Shown: positions 24,161 through 33,443, counted from the stretch's first letter. The stretch: 64,000 nucleotides of DNA from Coleofasciculus sp. FACHB-T130 (GCF_014695375.1 NZ_JACJOG010000050.1:124001-188000), one strand, 5' to 3'. Numbers and translations are program-made. Notes: generated by a model not told the origin, from the letters alone.

Positions 24161-25330
24161 ATGACTTTAATAGCTACTTTAACGATAAGCAATCTTCCTG
24201 TCCTTATTGGAGATGCATTGTTATCAGGTGAGGAATCAGGGCAAAATATAACTATTCCAACAATTGGTAATATTTCTGATGTTTTTCCTGAAGGGTCTGG
24301 TTATACTATCACAGGATTAAGACAAAAAATTAACATAATAGATGACAATTTAGCCATCGGATGGGCTGGCAGCTATATAGCAGCAAAGACAATTATATCA
24401 GAATTAAAAAGGCAATCAAATAGCCAAAAATTTACAAGGGAATCCATTCATCAATTTTTTAGGGAAATCTATAGAAGCCCTAGTGAATGGGGAGCAAACC
24501 AAGGAGTTGCTTTTCTAGGATACATCGCCGACTCGGAGGGCATAGAACATTTTGAATATTCTTTTAATGATTGTCTTATTTATCAAACAAATTCTTCTAG
24601 ATACGGAGATGTAAAAATCTGCGGTAGTGGGACTTCCGATATGGAAGAATTGCTGAAAAAGATTTCTAGACCATCTTTGGGGTCTGGGAAAATACAAACC
24701 GACTTTGATGATGTTGTTATTGAATGCCTTACTATCTGTGGATGGCTTTTTAGTTGTGAAATGTCAATATCTGAAAATTTGTTTTACTTTTACGGTGGAG
24801 CTTACGAGATTGCTACTCTTGTAGAAGGAAGATTTCAAAAAATTAACGATATTACATATTTAGCTTGGATAATTGAGGATATTGATAATGCTCCTAAACT
24901 AAATTTAGTTAATCAAGGATTTAAACTTGCCTATATAGATGATTTATTGTGCATTCATACTATTAATTTTGATTGTGTGACAGATGAAAACAATATTTAT
25001 GATTTATTTCTAGCAACCAATATAAAAAGATATTTTATATTACCTATTTATAAAGACATAAGCGAAAGCCAGCTAAATAAAATCCTAGTGCAAAGAAGTC
25101 TTCCTCAATTGACTTCTGAATTTAACTGTAACTACTTATTTCCGGAAATCATATCTTCAGGAAAACCATTTTTCGCGTGTAAACCTTTGCGTTCTAATAA
25201 ATTAAGTCTGAATCCTATCGAATTTATTGATAGAGATGACCAATTGTTCTTAGCCATAGAGCATTCTTACCTTGAGTATTTAAGAAACACCTTCAATGAC
25301 TCAACAAACTCCAGAATATATCTACGCTGA
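24161..25330 (+). CDS. Uncharacterised protein between hsdS and hsdR, possible Ntn-hydrolase-like N-terminus
   Basis: 389 residues, AT-rich relative to the flanking hsd genes. I do not recognise a family. The opening MTLIATLTISNLPVLIGDALLSG and the later LAIGWAGSYIAAKTII recall proteasome/Ntn-hydrolase beta strands (an exposed Thr2 and a GD pair), but this is weak. A cysteine-rich glycine turn, KICGSGTSDMEEL, is present. The last 35 bases overlap the start of hsdR, so it belongs to the restriction operon. Its base composition suggests a later arrival, and it may be an accessory defence gene. Confidence 0.65.
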   Translation: MTLIATLTISNLPVLIGDALLSGEESGQNITIPTIGNISDVFPEGSGYTITGLRQKINIIDDNLAIGWAGSYIAAKTIISELKRQSNSQKFTRESIHQFFREIYRSPSEWGANQGVAFLGYIADSEGIEHFEYSFNDCLIYQTNSSRYGDVKICGSGTSDMEELLKKISRPSLGSGKIQTDFDDVVIECLTICGWLFSCEMSISENLFYFYGGAYEIATLVEGRFQKINDITYLAWIIEDIDNAPKLNLVNQGFKLAYIDDLLCIHTINFDCVTDENNIYDLFLATNIKRYFILPIYKDISESQLNKILVQRSLPQLTSEFNCNYLFPEIISSGKPFFACKPLRSNKLSLNPIEFIDRDDQLFLAIEHSYLEYLRNTFNDSTNSRIYLR

Positions 25331-28300
25331 AAAGCCAACCATCGACCAACTTACTAGCATGGGTTGGCAGTACATCGAAGGCAGTTGGGACAACCCCCAA
25401 GTTACCGATCGCGAGAATTTCAAGCAAGTCCTAATTAGCGATCGCCTAAAAGCCGCCATCAAGCGCATCAACCTCGACGACAACGGCAATCCTTGGCTCG
25501 ATGATACCCAAGTAAACGCTGCCGTGAGTCAGCTAGAACGTCTGGGCACACAAAGGCTGATGGAAGCCAATCAAGCCGCTACAGAATTACTCCTCAAAGG
25601 CACCACCGTTCTGGGGCAAGACGGCAAACAGCACACCGTCCACTTCATCGACTTCGAGCATCCTGAAAATAACGACTTCCTAGCCATCAATCAATACCGA
25701 GTAGACCCCCCTTGGGCAACAGGCAACCGAGGGTTTATCGTCCCGGACATCGTGCTACTCGTCAACGGCATCCCCCTCGTCGTCATCGAGTGCAAAAGCC
25801 CTAAACTCGATAACCCCATCACCGAAGCCATACGCGATTTGTTGCAATATTCCAATCAACGGGGAAGCAGCCAACCGGAAGGTGCAGAAAAGCTATTTCA
25901 CTACAACCAGTTAATGATAGCTGCCTCTAGAGGAAGGGCGGCAGCAGGAACCATCGGAGCGAACTACGAGCATTATGTCGAGTGGAAAGACACCACTTCC
26001 CGCCCCAAAGCCGAAATTACCGCAGAACTCGGCGTTACCGAACTCAACTCCCGCCAAATGCTCATCGCCGGGATGCTGCACCCTGCCAACCTCCTCGACA
26101 TCCTGCGAAACTTCACCCTGTTCAAAACTAGGGGCGGACGCACGATTAAACTCGTCCCCCGTTACCAACAATATCGGGCAGTCCACGAAGCCATCGGGCG
26201 ACTCCTGCACAACCCAACCCGCACCCAACACGGCAGCGACGACCAACGCGGTGGTATCATCTGGCATACCCAAGGCTCCGGCAAAAGCCTGACAATGGTG
26301 TACTTGATACGGAAAATCCGCACCATCCCTGCCTTGCGCCGCTTCAAGATAATTGTCGTTACTGACCGCACCGACTTAGAAAAGCAACTCTCCGATACAG
26401 CCGTCCTGACAGGCGAACCCTTACAGAGAGCAAAAAAGGTCAAAAAGCTAGAAGACTACCTCAAACAACCCGGTGCTGGCTTAGTCTTCGGGATGATTCA
26501 AAAATTCAAAGGCGGCGAAGATTCCGAGGAAGAAGAACAAATTGAGCCAATCAAGAAAAACCTCAATCCTTCCGAAGATATCCTAGTCCTAATTGACGAA
26601 GCTCACCGTTCCCACGCCAGCACCCTCCACGCCAACCTCCTAGAAGCCTTACCCAACTGCGTCCGCATCGGCTTCACTGGCACCCCCATCGAAACCAGCG
26701 CCAGAACAAACACCCGGCGCATCTTTGGTTCCTTCATCGACCAGTACAACATCCGCCAATCCCAAGCAGACGGCGTTACCTTGCCCATCCTTTACGAAGG
26801 CTTAGAAGCCAGAGGTGCCGTCACCTCTGGCGATGACCTCGACCAACTGTTTGAAATCATCTTTCAGGATAAAACCCCAGAAGAACGGGCGGAAATTAAA
26901 GCCAAATACGCCACCAAAACCCAAGTCTCGGAAGCACGGGAACTCATTAAAGCCAAAGCCCGGAATATGCTGCGCCACTATATCGAGCGTATCCTACCCG
27001 GAGGCTTCAAGGCTCAAGTCGTCGCCTCAACCCGTCTCGCCGCCGTGCGCTACCAAGAGGCATTTGTCGAAGCGCAACAAGCACTGGTGCAACAACTCCA
27101 ATCTCGCACCGCCATCTTAGCCAGTCTAAACCCCGAAACCTTAGAATCCCTGGATGCAGAAACTCGCTTTCTCGCCTTAGCCTTCCCCCACCTAGACACC
27201 ATCCGCCGCTTGGAATTTGCCACCGTCATCTCCTCCGACAAAGACGACGACCCAAGCTGGAAAAAGTGGACGGATAAGAGTCAACAAGAAACCCATATCG
27301 AGCGATTCAAAAAGCCATTAGACCAAGCTAGTTTAGCGATTTTAACGGTTAAAAGTATGCTCCTGACTGGCTTTGATGCCCCACTGGAGCAAGTTTTATA
27401 TTTAGACCGGGGCATGAAAGAATATGAATTGCTGCAAGCCATTGCCCGTGTCAACCGCGTCTATGACGATACCAAAAAATACGGGCTAGTCGTCGATTAC
27501 TACGGCGTTGATATCGCGGCTGCCCTCTCGGTTTACGACAATGTGGATGTCGAAAATGCTTGGTTTGATATTCGCCAAGAATTGCCCAAACTGCGCGACA
27601 AACACCAGCGAGTCATTGCCTTATTCACCCAAAACGGCTGCACAATTGATGACGTAGAAAGCTGTGTAGACTTACTCCGAGACGAACGCCTGCGAGTCGA
27701 ATTCAACGACACCTTCAAAGACTTCCTCGACACCCTCGACACTATCCTCCCCCGCCCAGAAGCCTTGCCCTATGTCAAAGATGCCAAGAAACTCGGTTTA
27801 ATTAAAAAATCCGTTGCTGACCTTTACCGGGATGAAAAACTCAACCTTGTCAGTGCCAAAGAGAAAGTCCGGGCATTAATTGACCAATACATTGAATCCC
27901 AAGGAATTGACCCGAAAGTGCCGCCAATTGATATCCTGTCCTTGGACTTCAAAACCCACGTCCAGCGCCATCGCTCAATTAAAGCACAAGCGGCAGAAAT
28001 GGAATTCGCTGCCCGTCACCACATCAGCATCCACTATGATGAAGACCCCGTTTATTACAAAAACCTGAGCGAAAGACTGACAGAAATCCTGGAATCTCTT
28101 GCCGACAATTGGGACGAAAAAGTTGAGGCGTTACGCCAGTATATCGAACAAATCCAAGCAGGTCGCCCCACCAATGAAACGGGACTCGACCCGAAAACTC
28201 AGCTTCCTTTCCTCAACATCTTGGGCGAACATTCACAGATAGAACTGCCCAAACTCGCCCAAGCCACTGTAGAAATTGTCGATCGCATCCGCCAAGAAGT

Positions 28301-28463
28301 GCGGCGGGTGAATTGGGCAAGTCCCATTGTCCAAGAAGACTTGAGACGCTGGATAGCCGATTACTTGGATACTAACGATTTAGTGGACTACGACCAACTC
28401 GAAGAAGTGGCGGATAAACTGGTGCAACTAGCACGTAAGAATCGTGATAGTTTGATGGCATGA
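25296..28463 (+). CDS. hsdR: Type I restriction endonuclease subunit HsdR of the CAST cargo
   Basis: 1055 residues. The N-terminal nuclease domain has VPDIVLLVNGIPLVVIECKSP (PD...ECK). Walker A is TQGSGKS (325-331), DEAH lies at 434-437, followed by GFTGTPIE, MLLTGFDAP and ARVNR helicase motifs, and a helical C-terminus. It is a different subfamily from the HsdR at 2909-5644. It completes the R-M-S set carried as transposon cargo. The stop overlaps the YgjP-like gene by 4 bases. Confidence 0.95.
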   Translation: MTQQTPEYIYAEKPTIDQLTSMGWQYIEGSWDNPQVTDRENFKQVLISDRLKAAIKRINLDDNGNPWLDDTQVNAAVSQLERLGTQRLMEANQAATELLLKGTTVLGQDGKQHTVHFIDFEHPENNDFLAINQYRVDPPWATGNRGFIVPDIVLLVNGIPLVVIECKSPKLDNPITEAIRDLLQYSNQRGSSQPEGAEKLFHYNQLMIAASRGRAAAGTIGANYEHYVEWKDTTSRPKAEITAELGVTELNSRQMLIAGMLHPANLLDILRNFTLFKTRGGRTIKLVPRYQQYRAVHEAIGRLLHNPTRTQHGSDDQRGGIIWHTQGSGKSLTMVYLIRKIRTIPALRRFKIIVVTDRTDLEKQLSDTAVLTGEPLQRAKKVKKLEDYLKQPGAGLVFGMIQKFKGGEDSEEEEQIEPIKKNLNPSEDILVLIDEAHRSHASTLHANLLEALPNCVRIGFTGTPIETSARTNTRRIFGSFIDQYNIRQSQADGVTLPILYEGLEARGAVTSGDDLDQLFEIIFQDKTPEERAEIKAKYATKTQVSEARELIKAKARNMLRHYIERILPGGFKAQVVASTRLAAVRYQEAFVEAQQALVQQLQSRTAILASLNPETLESLDAETRFLALAFPHLDTIRRLEFATVISSDKDDDPSWKKWTDKSQQETHIERFKKPLDQASLAILTVKSMLLTGFDAPLEQVLYLDRGMKEYELLQAIARVNRVYDDTKKYGLVVDYYGVDIAAALSVYDNVDVENAWFDIRQELPKLRDKHQRVIALFTQNGCTIDDVESCVDLLRDERLRVEFNDTFKDFLDTLDTILPRPEALPYVKDAKKLGLIKKSVADLYRDEKLNLVSAKEKVRALIDQYIESQGIDPKVPPIDILSLDFKTHVQRHRSIKAQAAEMEFAARHHISIHYDEDPVYYKNLSERLTEILESLADNWDEKVEALRQYIEQIQAGRPTNETGLDPKTQLPFLNILGEHSQIELPKLAQATVEIVDRIRQEVRRVNWASPIVQEDLRRWIADYLDTNDLVDYDQLEEVADKLVQLARKNRDSLMA

Positions 28464-29158
28464 CCACCATCACCTTTGGCGACCTCAGTTTTGAACTGCG
28501 CCACAGTGCCAAACGTCGCACCATCGGCATCACCGTCGAACGGGACGGTCAATTAATCCTGGCATCTCCTCCAGAAGTGCCGATGGAAACGCTGGAGAAG
28601 GTAGTTCGTGACAAACGCCTCTGGATTTACAGCAAACTCCTCAAAAAAGAATCCCTCAATCCCCCCACTACTGTCAAAGAATACGTTTCAGGAGAAGGGT
28701 TTTATTACCTGGGACGCAGCTATCGCCTCAAGCTGGTAGATGGTGTGAACCGACAGCCACCGCTGAGATTGTACCAAAGCCGCTTTGAATTGCAGCGCGA
28801 CGCACAGGCACGGGGGAGAGAAGAGTTTATTCGATGGTATTGCGATCGCCTTCGCCCGATTTTAGATACACAGATTGCTGCTTCTGTCAAGCGTGTTGGG
28901 GCTTCTCCCCGCTCGGTGCAGGTACGCGAGTTAGGCTACCGTTGGGGTTCCTGCGGACACAAGGGAGACTTGTATTTTCATTGGCGAGTGGCGATGCTGC
29001 CGCGAACGATGATTGAGTATATGGTGGTTCACGAGTTGGTGCATCTGATTGAACCGCATCATACCAATGCGTTTTGGGATAGGGTGGAGCGGGTTGTGAG
29101 TGATTGGTGCGATCGTAAGCAGTGGTTAGCCCAGAATGGGGCAAGTTATGACCTTTAG
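28460..29158 (+). CDS. YgjP-like (DUF45) zinc metallopeptidase
   Basis: 232 residues. The zinc motif HELVH lies at 191-195, followed by LIEPHHTNAFWDRVERVVSDW. Upstream is RELGYRWGSCGHKGDLYFHWRVAMLP, the family block. Such genes often lie next to type I hsdR genes, and the 4-base overlap supports co-expression. Substrate unknown; a role in processing or disposal of the restriction complex is inference. Confidence 0.9.
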   Translation: MTTITFGDLSFELRHSAKRRTIGITVERDGQLILASPPEVPMETLEKVVRDKRLWIYSKLLKKESLNPPTTVKEYVSGEGFYYLGRSYRLKLVDGVNRQPPLRLYQSRFELQRDAQARGREEFIRWYCDRLRPILDTQIAASVKRVGASPRSVQVRELGYRWGSCGHKGDLYFHWRVAMLPRTMIEYMVVHELVHLIEPHHTNAFWDRVERVVSDWCDRKQWLAQNGASYDL

Positions 29159-29453
29159 GGATGGGTGAAAAGCCCTGAGTCGGTTTGTAGACACACTGAT
29201 TGGTTCTGGCTGCTCTAAGGATCTGACTTTCTTCCGACTTTTCTCTGACTTTTTCCGACTGCCAAGGCGTATGCCGACAGTTAGATTGGTTTCATGCAAC
29301 GAGATGAGGGTTTCAGATGCAAGGGTCTTTTGCCCGTTGCTCAACAATTGAAAAATTTACAAACCCTTACAAAAGTAACTCACTTTTTCTCACCGACAGT
29401 GGGAGCGGGAGTGGGGTATTCGTTGGTTAGACCAATATTGAAAATATTTCAAC

Positions 29454-29570
29454 ATGAGCAAACAATCCAATAAAGGGGTGGCAGATGCTGTAAAACGCGG
29501 CTATGCTGGATTCTTGCCACACAAGCTCGGTCTATTTCCCCATTTTCACCAGTTAAAAGATATTAGTTGA
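29454..29570 (+). CDS. Possible 38-residue small protein
   Basis: MSKQSNKGVADAVKRGYAGF followed by 18 further residues, ending KDIS. It lies in the 430-base gap after the YgjP-like gene and ends 18 bases before the metzincin start. No family is recognised and no clear ribosome-binding site is visible. The rest of the gap (29159-29453) shows no other gene; it ends the restriction operon and may hold the promoter for the next gene. Confidence 0.25.
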   Translation: MSKQSNKGVADAVKRGYAGFLPHKLGLFPHFHQLKDIS

Positions 29571-29588
29571 CGAAAGAATTGACGTGCC

Positions 29589-30320
29589 ATGAAGAAATCA
29601 ATAATCCAGTTTCTCAAGTTTCTGTTCGTAGGTTTTGTCCTCAGTGTTAGTTTAATATTTGTAGTTCCTAGCATTGCTGAAACCTTTGTTGACACAGCCT
29701 ATATCCGCCCACGGACGCTTGTATTTGCTAAAGGTAATTTTTGGGTATATGCTCACAACAATTTTGATCAGTCTGAGCAAACTATGATTAGATTATCAGC
29801 AAGCAAGTTGCATGAGCAGCTAAATAATGCAACACAGAGGTCAAAACTTATAGATTGTGCTTTAGTGAGAACTGTCAGATCTAAACCCAATAAACAAACT
29901 GTGGACAATCAACTAAAGCAAGTGTTTGTTAATGCTGCAAGTGGAAATCGTCCTATAAAGACGACCGTTGCCTATATGTGGTCTGGAACAGATCCAAGGC
30001 ACAAAGATGCTGTTGGTTGGGCTCCAATTGGTAATGCTGGTCAATTTCCAGAAAAGGGAGACCTTCTGAGAGTTGCTTTCAACAGAGACTATTTAGGCGA
30101 TGGGTCTAGCTATTGGCTAAGAAGTGACGTTGACTATTGGGCCGCTACCTTAGTACATGAAATCTTTCACAATTTAGGGTACGATCATCCGACAGGTAGA
30201 GGAGACTTCATAACGGAGTTGGATTTGTGCGTGAATTTTAATGGAAATATTCCTCAGCGTCTTGGGTTAAATGGCCCAGAAGACGACATAGATAGCAGAT
30301 ATTTCCTCATGAAAAAATAG
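29589..30320 (+). CDS. Secreted metzincin-like zinc protease
   Basis: 243 residues. The N-terminal segment KKSIIQFLKFLFVGFVLSVS with VVPSIAE forms a signal peptide or anchor. The mature part carries HEIFHNLGYDH (190-200), the extended HEXXHXXGXXH zinc motif of metzincins. It has no recognisable prodomain cysteine switch. The likely location is periplasm or outside the cell. It stands alone in the CAST cargo, with no neighbouring inhibitor or secretion gene. Substrate unknown. Confidence 0.75.
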   Translation: MKKSIIQFLKFLFVGFVLSVSLIFVVPSIAETFVDTAYIRPRTLVFAKGNFWVYAHNNFDQSEQTMIRLSASKLHEQLNNATQRSKLIDCALVRTVRSKPNKQTVDNQLKQVFVNAASGNRPIKTTVAYMWSGTDPRHKDAVGWAPIGNAGQFPEKGDLLRVAFNRDYLGDGSSYWLRSDVDYWAATLVHEIFHNLGYDHPTGRGDFITELDLCVNFNGNIPQRLGLNGPEDDIDSRYFLMKK

Positions 30321-30644
30321 ATCATCTATCATTCATTTTACGCGGTCTAACAACGTAGTGGAGCAGGAGCACGGAGCCTTTGCACTTTGCTAATGGCTAT
30401 TCCTCGCTGCTCACTTTTATGGTTAATTAAGAAAAATACTTCGCTAAAAAAGCTTTCTGATAGGCACTCATCCCCTTAAAAGGCAACCGACAGCGATCAC
30501 ATCTCGGATGATAAACGGATGTCATCGCTCATTCATTCCCTCCCAACTTCTCCGGCAACGCTTGCCACGCCTCGATCTGCTGCTGTAACTGCTGAAAGCG
30601 ATCGCACCTCGGACGATGAGGAAAAGCGATCGCACATACTGCAC
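30321..30644. other. Gap without an intact gene
   Basis: Contains HIP1 palindromes and, on the minus strand, a start-less fragment DRFQQLQQQIEAWQALPEKL that looks like the tail of a lost gene. No RNA gene or clear terminator was seen. Confidence 0.4.
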
Positions 30645-30827
30645 TCAACGCTCCTGCTGCTTATCAGATGGCGGGGGCTGTTTTTGTATCTGTTCCTGAT
30701 GCTCTCTAACAGCTTTTTCTAGAAGGAATGCTGCCAAGCTGCTAATAGAGCGACGTTCTTGATTTGCCCAGTCTTCAAGTAGATCATAGATTCCATCTGC
30801 TAAATAGGTGGCTAAGCGTTTGGTCAT
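30645..30827 (-). CDS. Ribbon-helix-helix (CopG-like) small DNA-binding protein
   Basis: 60 residues. The pattern MTKRLATYLADGIYDLLEDWANQERRSISSLAAFLLEKAVREH fits a ribbon-helix-helix domain: a short beta strand with alternating residues, helix A, the SISSL turn and helix B. A charged tail follows. Such proteins regulate plasmid copy number, toxin-antitoxin pairs or transposon cargo. It is divergent from the gene at 31020, and TGTGCTGTA repeats lie between them. Confidence 0.7.
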   Translation of the reverse strand: MTKRLATYLADGIYDLLEDWANQERRSISSLAAFLLEKAVREHQEQIQKQPPPSDKQQER

Positions 30828-30863
30828 CGGAAAAGTTTCTCGTCTAAGCCGATCATCATTAAC

Positions 30864-30925
30864 TGTGCTGTATCTAGCCCATTATGTCGAGTTCAGCCTA
30901 TACACAGCATTTATATGTGCTGTAT
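30864..30925. promoter_or_regulatory. Repeated TGTGCTGTAT half-sites between divergent genes
   Basis: TGTGCTGTAT occurs at 30864-30873 and 30916-30925. An inverted, imperfect copy (ATACACAGCA, 30899-30908) lies between. Such clustered half-sites suit a ribbon-helix-helix protein such as the one encoded next door at 30645-30827; the pairing is inference. Confidence 0.4.
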
Positions 30926-31019
30926 AAGTGCTAAATTTGAAAAAAAGCCGAAAGCCAGCGGTTAAGTTTGCGAGGCTCTCCGCTGGCTCCTGGCTCCCCA
31001 ATACAAGGAGACTCTAACA

Positions 31020-31577
31020 ATGGTAAAACCAAGCTATCGAACTGATAACCTCTGTATCTATCAGAAAGGCTATCAGCAAGCCTTAGAAGATTTTGCGATT
31101 CCTCACCTCCTCACCCGCCTGAAAACCTACTCCGATGCCGACTTCGATGCCGCGTGGATGAACCTAACTCAACCCGAACTCGAAAGCCTAGCCGCCATCC
31201 TCATCCGAGAATTAAGCGCCAACCTCAAAGGAAAAGCGATCGCTGGCTACTTAAACGCCATCCGTCACGGCAGCACCGACATACTCCCCAGCTTAGTTCA
31301 CCAAGTATTCCCACCCCTATCCATTGACCTGCCAGCCAACTTCCCCAACGTTCAAACCCCTCGCTACTTGTACGGCAACAAACTCCGGTGGATTCCTGAT
31401 GGCGACAAGACAGACTGGGGAGTTGCGATCGGCAGATTCTATAGCTTTGCTCCTCATCTGTGTGCTTGGACGTGGTGCTACCTGATCTGGCTCGATAAAC
31501 TCTCCCCCAGTTCGCCTTGGACAGTTGCCGATATCGCCTGGGAAAACGACCTCGAACCTGTGGAGGACGCCGCATGA
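31020..31577 (+). CDS. Uncharacterised cyanobacterial accessory protein
   Basis: 185 residues, start preceded by an AAGGAG ribosome-binding site 9 bases upstream. The N-terminal half is helical (AWMNLTQPELESLAAILIRELSANLKGKAIAGYLNAI) and the C-terminal half is tryptophan-rich (GVAIGRFYSFAPHLCAWTWCYLIWLDKLSP). I do not recognise a family. The stop overlaps the following HTH gene by 4 bases. The same two-gene arrangement recurs at 32742-33339 in decayed form, so the pair is probably a mobile-element-linked unit. Confidence 0.7.
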   Translation: MVKPSYRTDNLCIYQKGYQQALEDFAIPHLLTRLKTYSDADFDAAWMNLTQPELESLAAILIRELSANLKGKAIAGYLNAIRHGSTDILPSLVHQVFPPLSIDLPANFPNVQTPRYLYGNKLRWIPDGDKTDWGVAIGRFYSFAPHLCAWTWCYLIWLDKLSPSSPWTVADIAWENDLEPVEDAA

Positions 31578-31819
31578 AACCCCGTCCCCTCACCGAACGA
31601 GAGCAAACCCTAATCGACCTCTACGGCTACTGTCAACTTGGGATGACCCCGCAGCAGTTCTACGCTAAATGGCAAGTGAATCATGAAGCGATCGCTTTCA
31701 TCTGCTCTCGTTCCATGTCTACCGTTCGACGCTGGTTTAGAAGGGGTAAAAACTACCGCTGTCCGCAACCTGCCGATTTACGCCATCTGGCTTTGATGGA
31801 CTTCCTATTGGAGCATTAG
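31574..31819 (+). CDS. Small helix-turn-helix protein
   Basis: 81 residues from the ATG at 31574, overlapping the upstream stop. MTPQQFYAKWQVNHEAIAFI then STVRRWFRRGKNY has a helix-turn-helix shape, with the STVRRWF helix as likely recognition helix. It is related in layout to the 97-residue protein at 33046 (SPSEFSFRWGLGYQELAQIC then STTYHWLAGQ). Probably the DNA-binding partner of the 185-residue protein. Confidence 0.65.
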   Translation: MKPRPLTEREQTLIDLYGYCQLGMTPQQFYAKWQVNHEAIAFICSRSMSTVRRWFRRGKNYRCPQPADLRHLALMDFLLEH

Positions 31820-31972
31820 CAGGATATTCCCAGACAACTCTTAAACGCGCTGTGCTGTCCTAAGCACAATCCTTAAGAATCCCATCACCCAATGTAAATA
31901 CTCATTTGAAATTCTCTCGCTAGCCATCCTATGAGTAGGGTGGCTTTAGTTGTTTAGAGCGAGCTACAAACA

Positions 31973-32098
31973 TTGAGAACAATCAAAGCGAACCAGAGCA
32001 AAGCCAATAACCGCAGGGCTTCAGGACGGCGTATCGCCCAAAAAATTGAAGTTATCCGCGCTGCACTCAAACGACGCGGCTACCGCAATCATTTTTGA
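31973..32098 (+). CDS. Possible 41-residue basic protein
   Basis: Read from TTG at 31973 it gives MRTIKANQSKANNRRASGRR then IAQKIEVIRAALKRRGYRNHF. It is strongly basic with a coherent helical C-terminus. The start codon is weak and there is no obvious ribosome-binding site, so it may equally be a gene remnant. The rest of 31820-32189 shows nothing else. Confidence 0.3.
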   Translation: MRTIKANQSKANNRRASGRRIAQKIEVIRAALKRRGYRNHF

Positions 32099-32189
32099 AC
32101 CAGGACTGGAACAGCAAGACTTATCTACACCAAGGAATAGTTTTAATCCTTCTCAAAGACGCGATCGCTTTTCCGAGAAATGATGGAAT

Positions 32190-32339
32190 TTACTGTAAAA
32201 CAGGCTTCTGATACTTTGCCATCTCAGCAAACGTCATAAAACACCGCTGACAATGCCCGTCCACCCACAAAGCAGGTATTTTAAACCTTGCCCCACAGTT
32301 GGGACATTCTGAAAGTAAACTTAGCTGGTGGCGATCGCT
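32190..32339 (-). pseudogene. tniQ 3' fragment (zinc-finger tail)
   Basis: Encodes SDRHQLSLLSECPNCGARFK followed by IPALWVDGHCQRCFMTFAEMAK, almost the same as the tail of the intact tniQ at 34802-35314. A 60-bp stretch is identical in DNA (32279-32338 and 34897-34956). The TniQ N-terminal domain is missing and unrelated sequence precedes it. This records an earlier duplication, or a second V-K insertion, inside the present element. Confidence 0.85.
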
Positions 32340-32370
32340 GAGGCGTGAGTGATTGTCTACGCACCTAATT

Positions 32371-32628
32371 TCAGGCATCGTTTTCCGGTTCGCTCTTAAC
32401 CTCAATACCGTAATTAACAAAGAGACCAGAAACAGAGATTTCCAAAGCTGCCACTAGCTTGACGACATTTTTTAATGAAGGGTTACGCTCTCCGCTTTCT
32501 ATACCTGAGATGTAGTTACGATGAAGTCCTGACCTTTCAGCCAGTTCTTCTTGGGATAAATCTAGTTCTCGCCTTCGCCGCCTAATCGCTTTGCCAAAGC
32601 GGTACTCAATAGTGTTGTTGTTTTGTGT
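32371..32628 (-). CDS. XRE-family helix-turn-helix regulator
   Basis: 85 residues from the GTG at 32628 (an ATG at 32667 would add 13 residues unlike the family). The HTH is FGKAIRRRRRELDLSQEELA then ERSGLHRNYISGIESGERNP, followed by SLKNVVKLVAALEIS. Single-domain XRE proteins of this size act as repressors in restriction systems and mobile elements. Possible targets are the adjacent small genes; controlling the restriction cargo would be a controller-like role, but no C-box is seen. Confidence 0.8.
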   Translation of the reverse strand, partial: TQNNNTIEYRFGKAIRRRRRELDLSQEELAERSGLHRNYISGIESGERNPSLKNVVKLVAALEISVSGLFVNYGIEVKSEPENDA

Positions 32629-32741
32629 CACAAAACAATACTGAACGAGTACCGTAGCTAAATCCATCTATTATCAGTGAGTTTTTGCACACTATAAGTG
32701 TTATAAGGGGAAGTAGTACAGCCTCAGACAAGCAAGTTCCT

Positions 32742-32993
32742 ATGTCTAACGTAGCTACTCAGGCTCCACTCTTCGCTTTACCAGAGGTTTTGCCAAAACA
32801 CATTCCCCAACTCAAATGCCAATTGGGTGAATAGGTTTACTGGCATCAAGTTCTCAACCGAGATTTTGGTCTTATCATCGGTGTCCTCTAGACGCACGAA
32901 GCCAGTTGTCTTGCCACCAGACGACACTATCTAGTCTGGCTGGATGAGAACAGCCCTTCCTACCACATCACTAATTTCGGCTTTGCCTTTTAA
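32742..32993 (+). pseudogene. Decayed relative of the 185-residue accessory gene, two in-frame TAG codons
   Basis: The frame starting ATG at 32742 reads MSNVATQAPLFALPEVLPKH, reaches KCQLGE and TAG, continues VYWHQVLNRDFGLIIGVL and TAG, then RHYLVWLDENSPSYHITNFG. The last segments parallel WTWCYLIWLDKLSPSSPWTV of the 185-residue protein at 31020. Both stops stand where Trp (TGG) would fit. It is followed by an HTH gene, repeating the arrangement of the intact pair. Confidence 0.65.
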
Positions 32994-33045
32994 AACAATA
33001 TCCCGCCTTTCAGTCAACTAGAACTAGAAGCAATAAGGGGTTACT

Positions 33046-33339
33046 ATGCCTGACGATCCTCAAGCTCAAAAACGGCAACAATTGCTAGAACTACACAACC
33101 AGATGTTTATATCTCCTAGTGAGTTCAGCTTTCGATGGGGTTTGGGTTATCAAGAACTAGCGCAAATCTGTCAAATCTCTAAATCCACCACTTATCACTG
33201 GTTAGCCGGACAAGCCAGCCGTAGAGAAACTGGTAAACCCTATCAGCGCATTATGGCTGTAACCGATATGCTACTGGAGAATAGCGATCTAGTTTTCCCA
33301 TTAATAGAACAATGGCAAGCAATGAGAAAAGAACCTTAG
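33046..33339 (+). CDS. Small helix-turn-helix protein, paired with the decayed accessory gene
   Basis: 97 residues, ATG preceded by AAGGGG. SPSEFSFRWGLGYQELAQIC then QISKSTTYHWLAGQASRRETG forms a HTH with the STTYHW recognition helix. It is a distant paralogue of the protein at 31574-31819. It remains intact although its upstream partner is broken, so it may have an independent regulatory role. Confidence 0.65.
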   Translation: MPDDPQAQKRQQLLELHNQMFISPSEFSFRWGLGYQELAQICQISKSTTYHWLAGQASRRETGKPYQRIMAVTDMLLENSDLVFPLIEQWQAMRKEP

Positions 33340-33443
33340 CTAACTAAGTTTTGCAATTTGACAAAACTTTTTAGCAGAGAGTTGACCTCCATAAAAATTT
33401 GGTACTACAGTGCAAGTAATTTAATAAATATGCTCTTAGTTCA

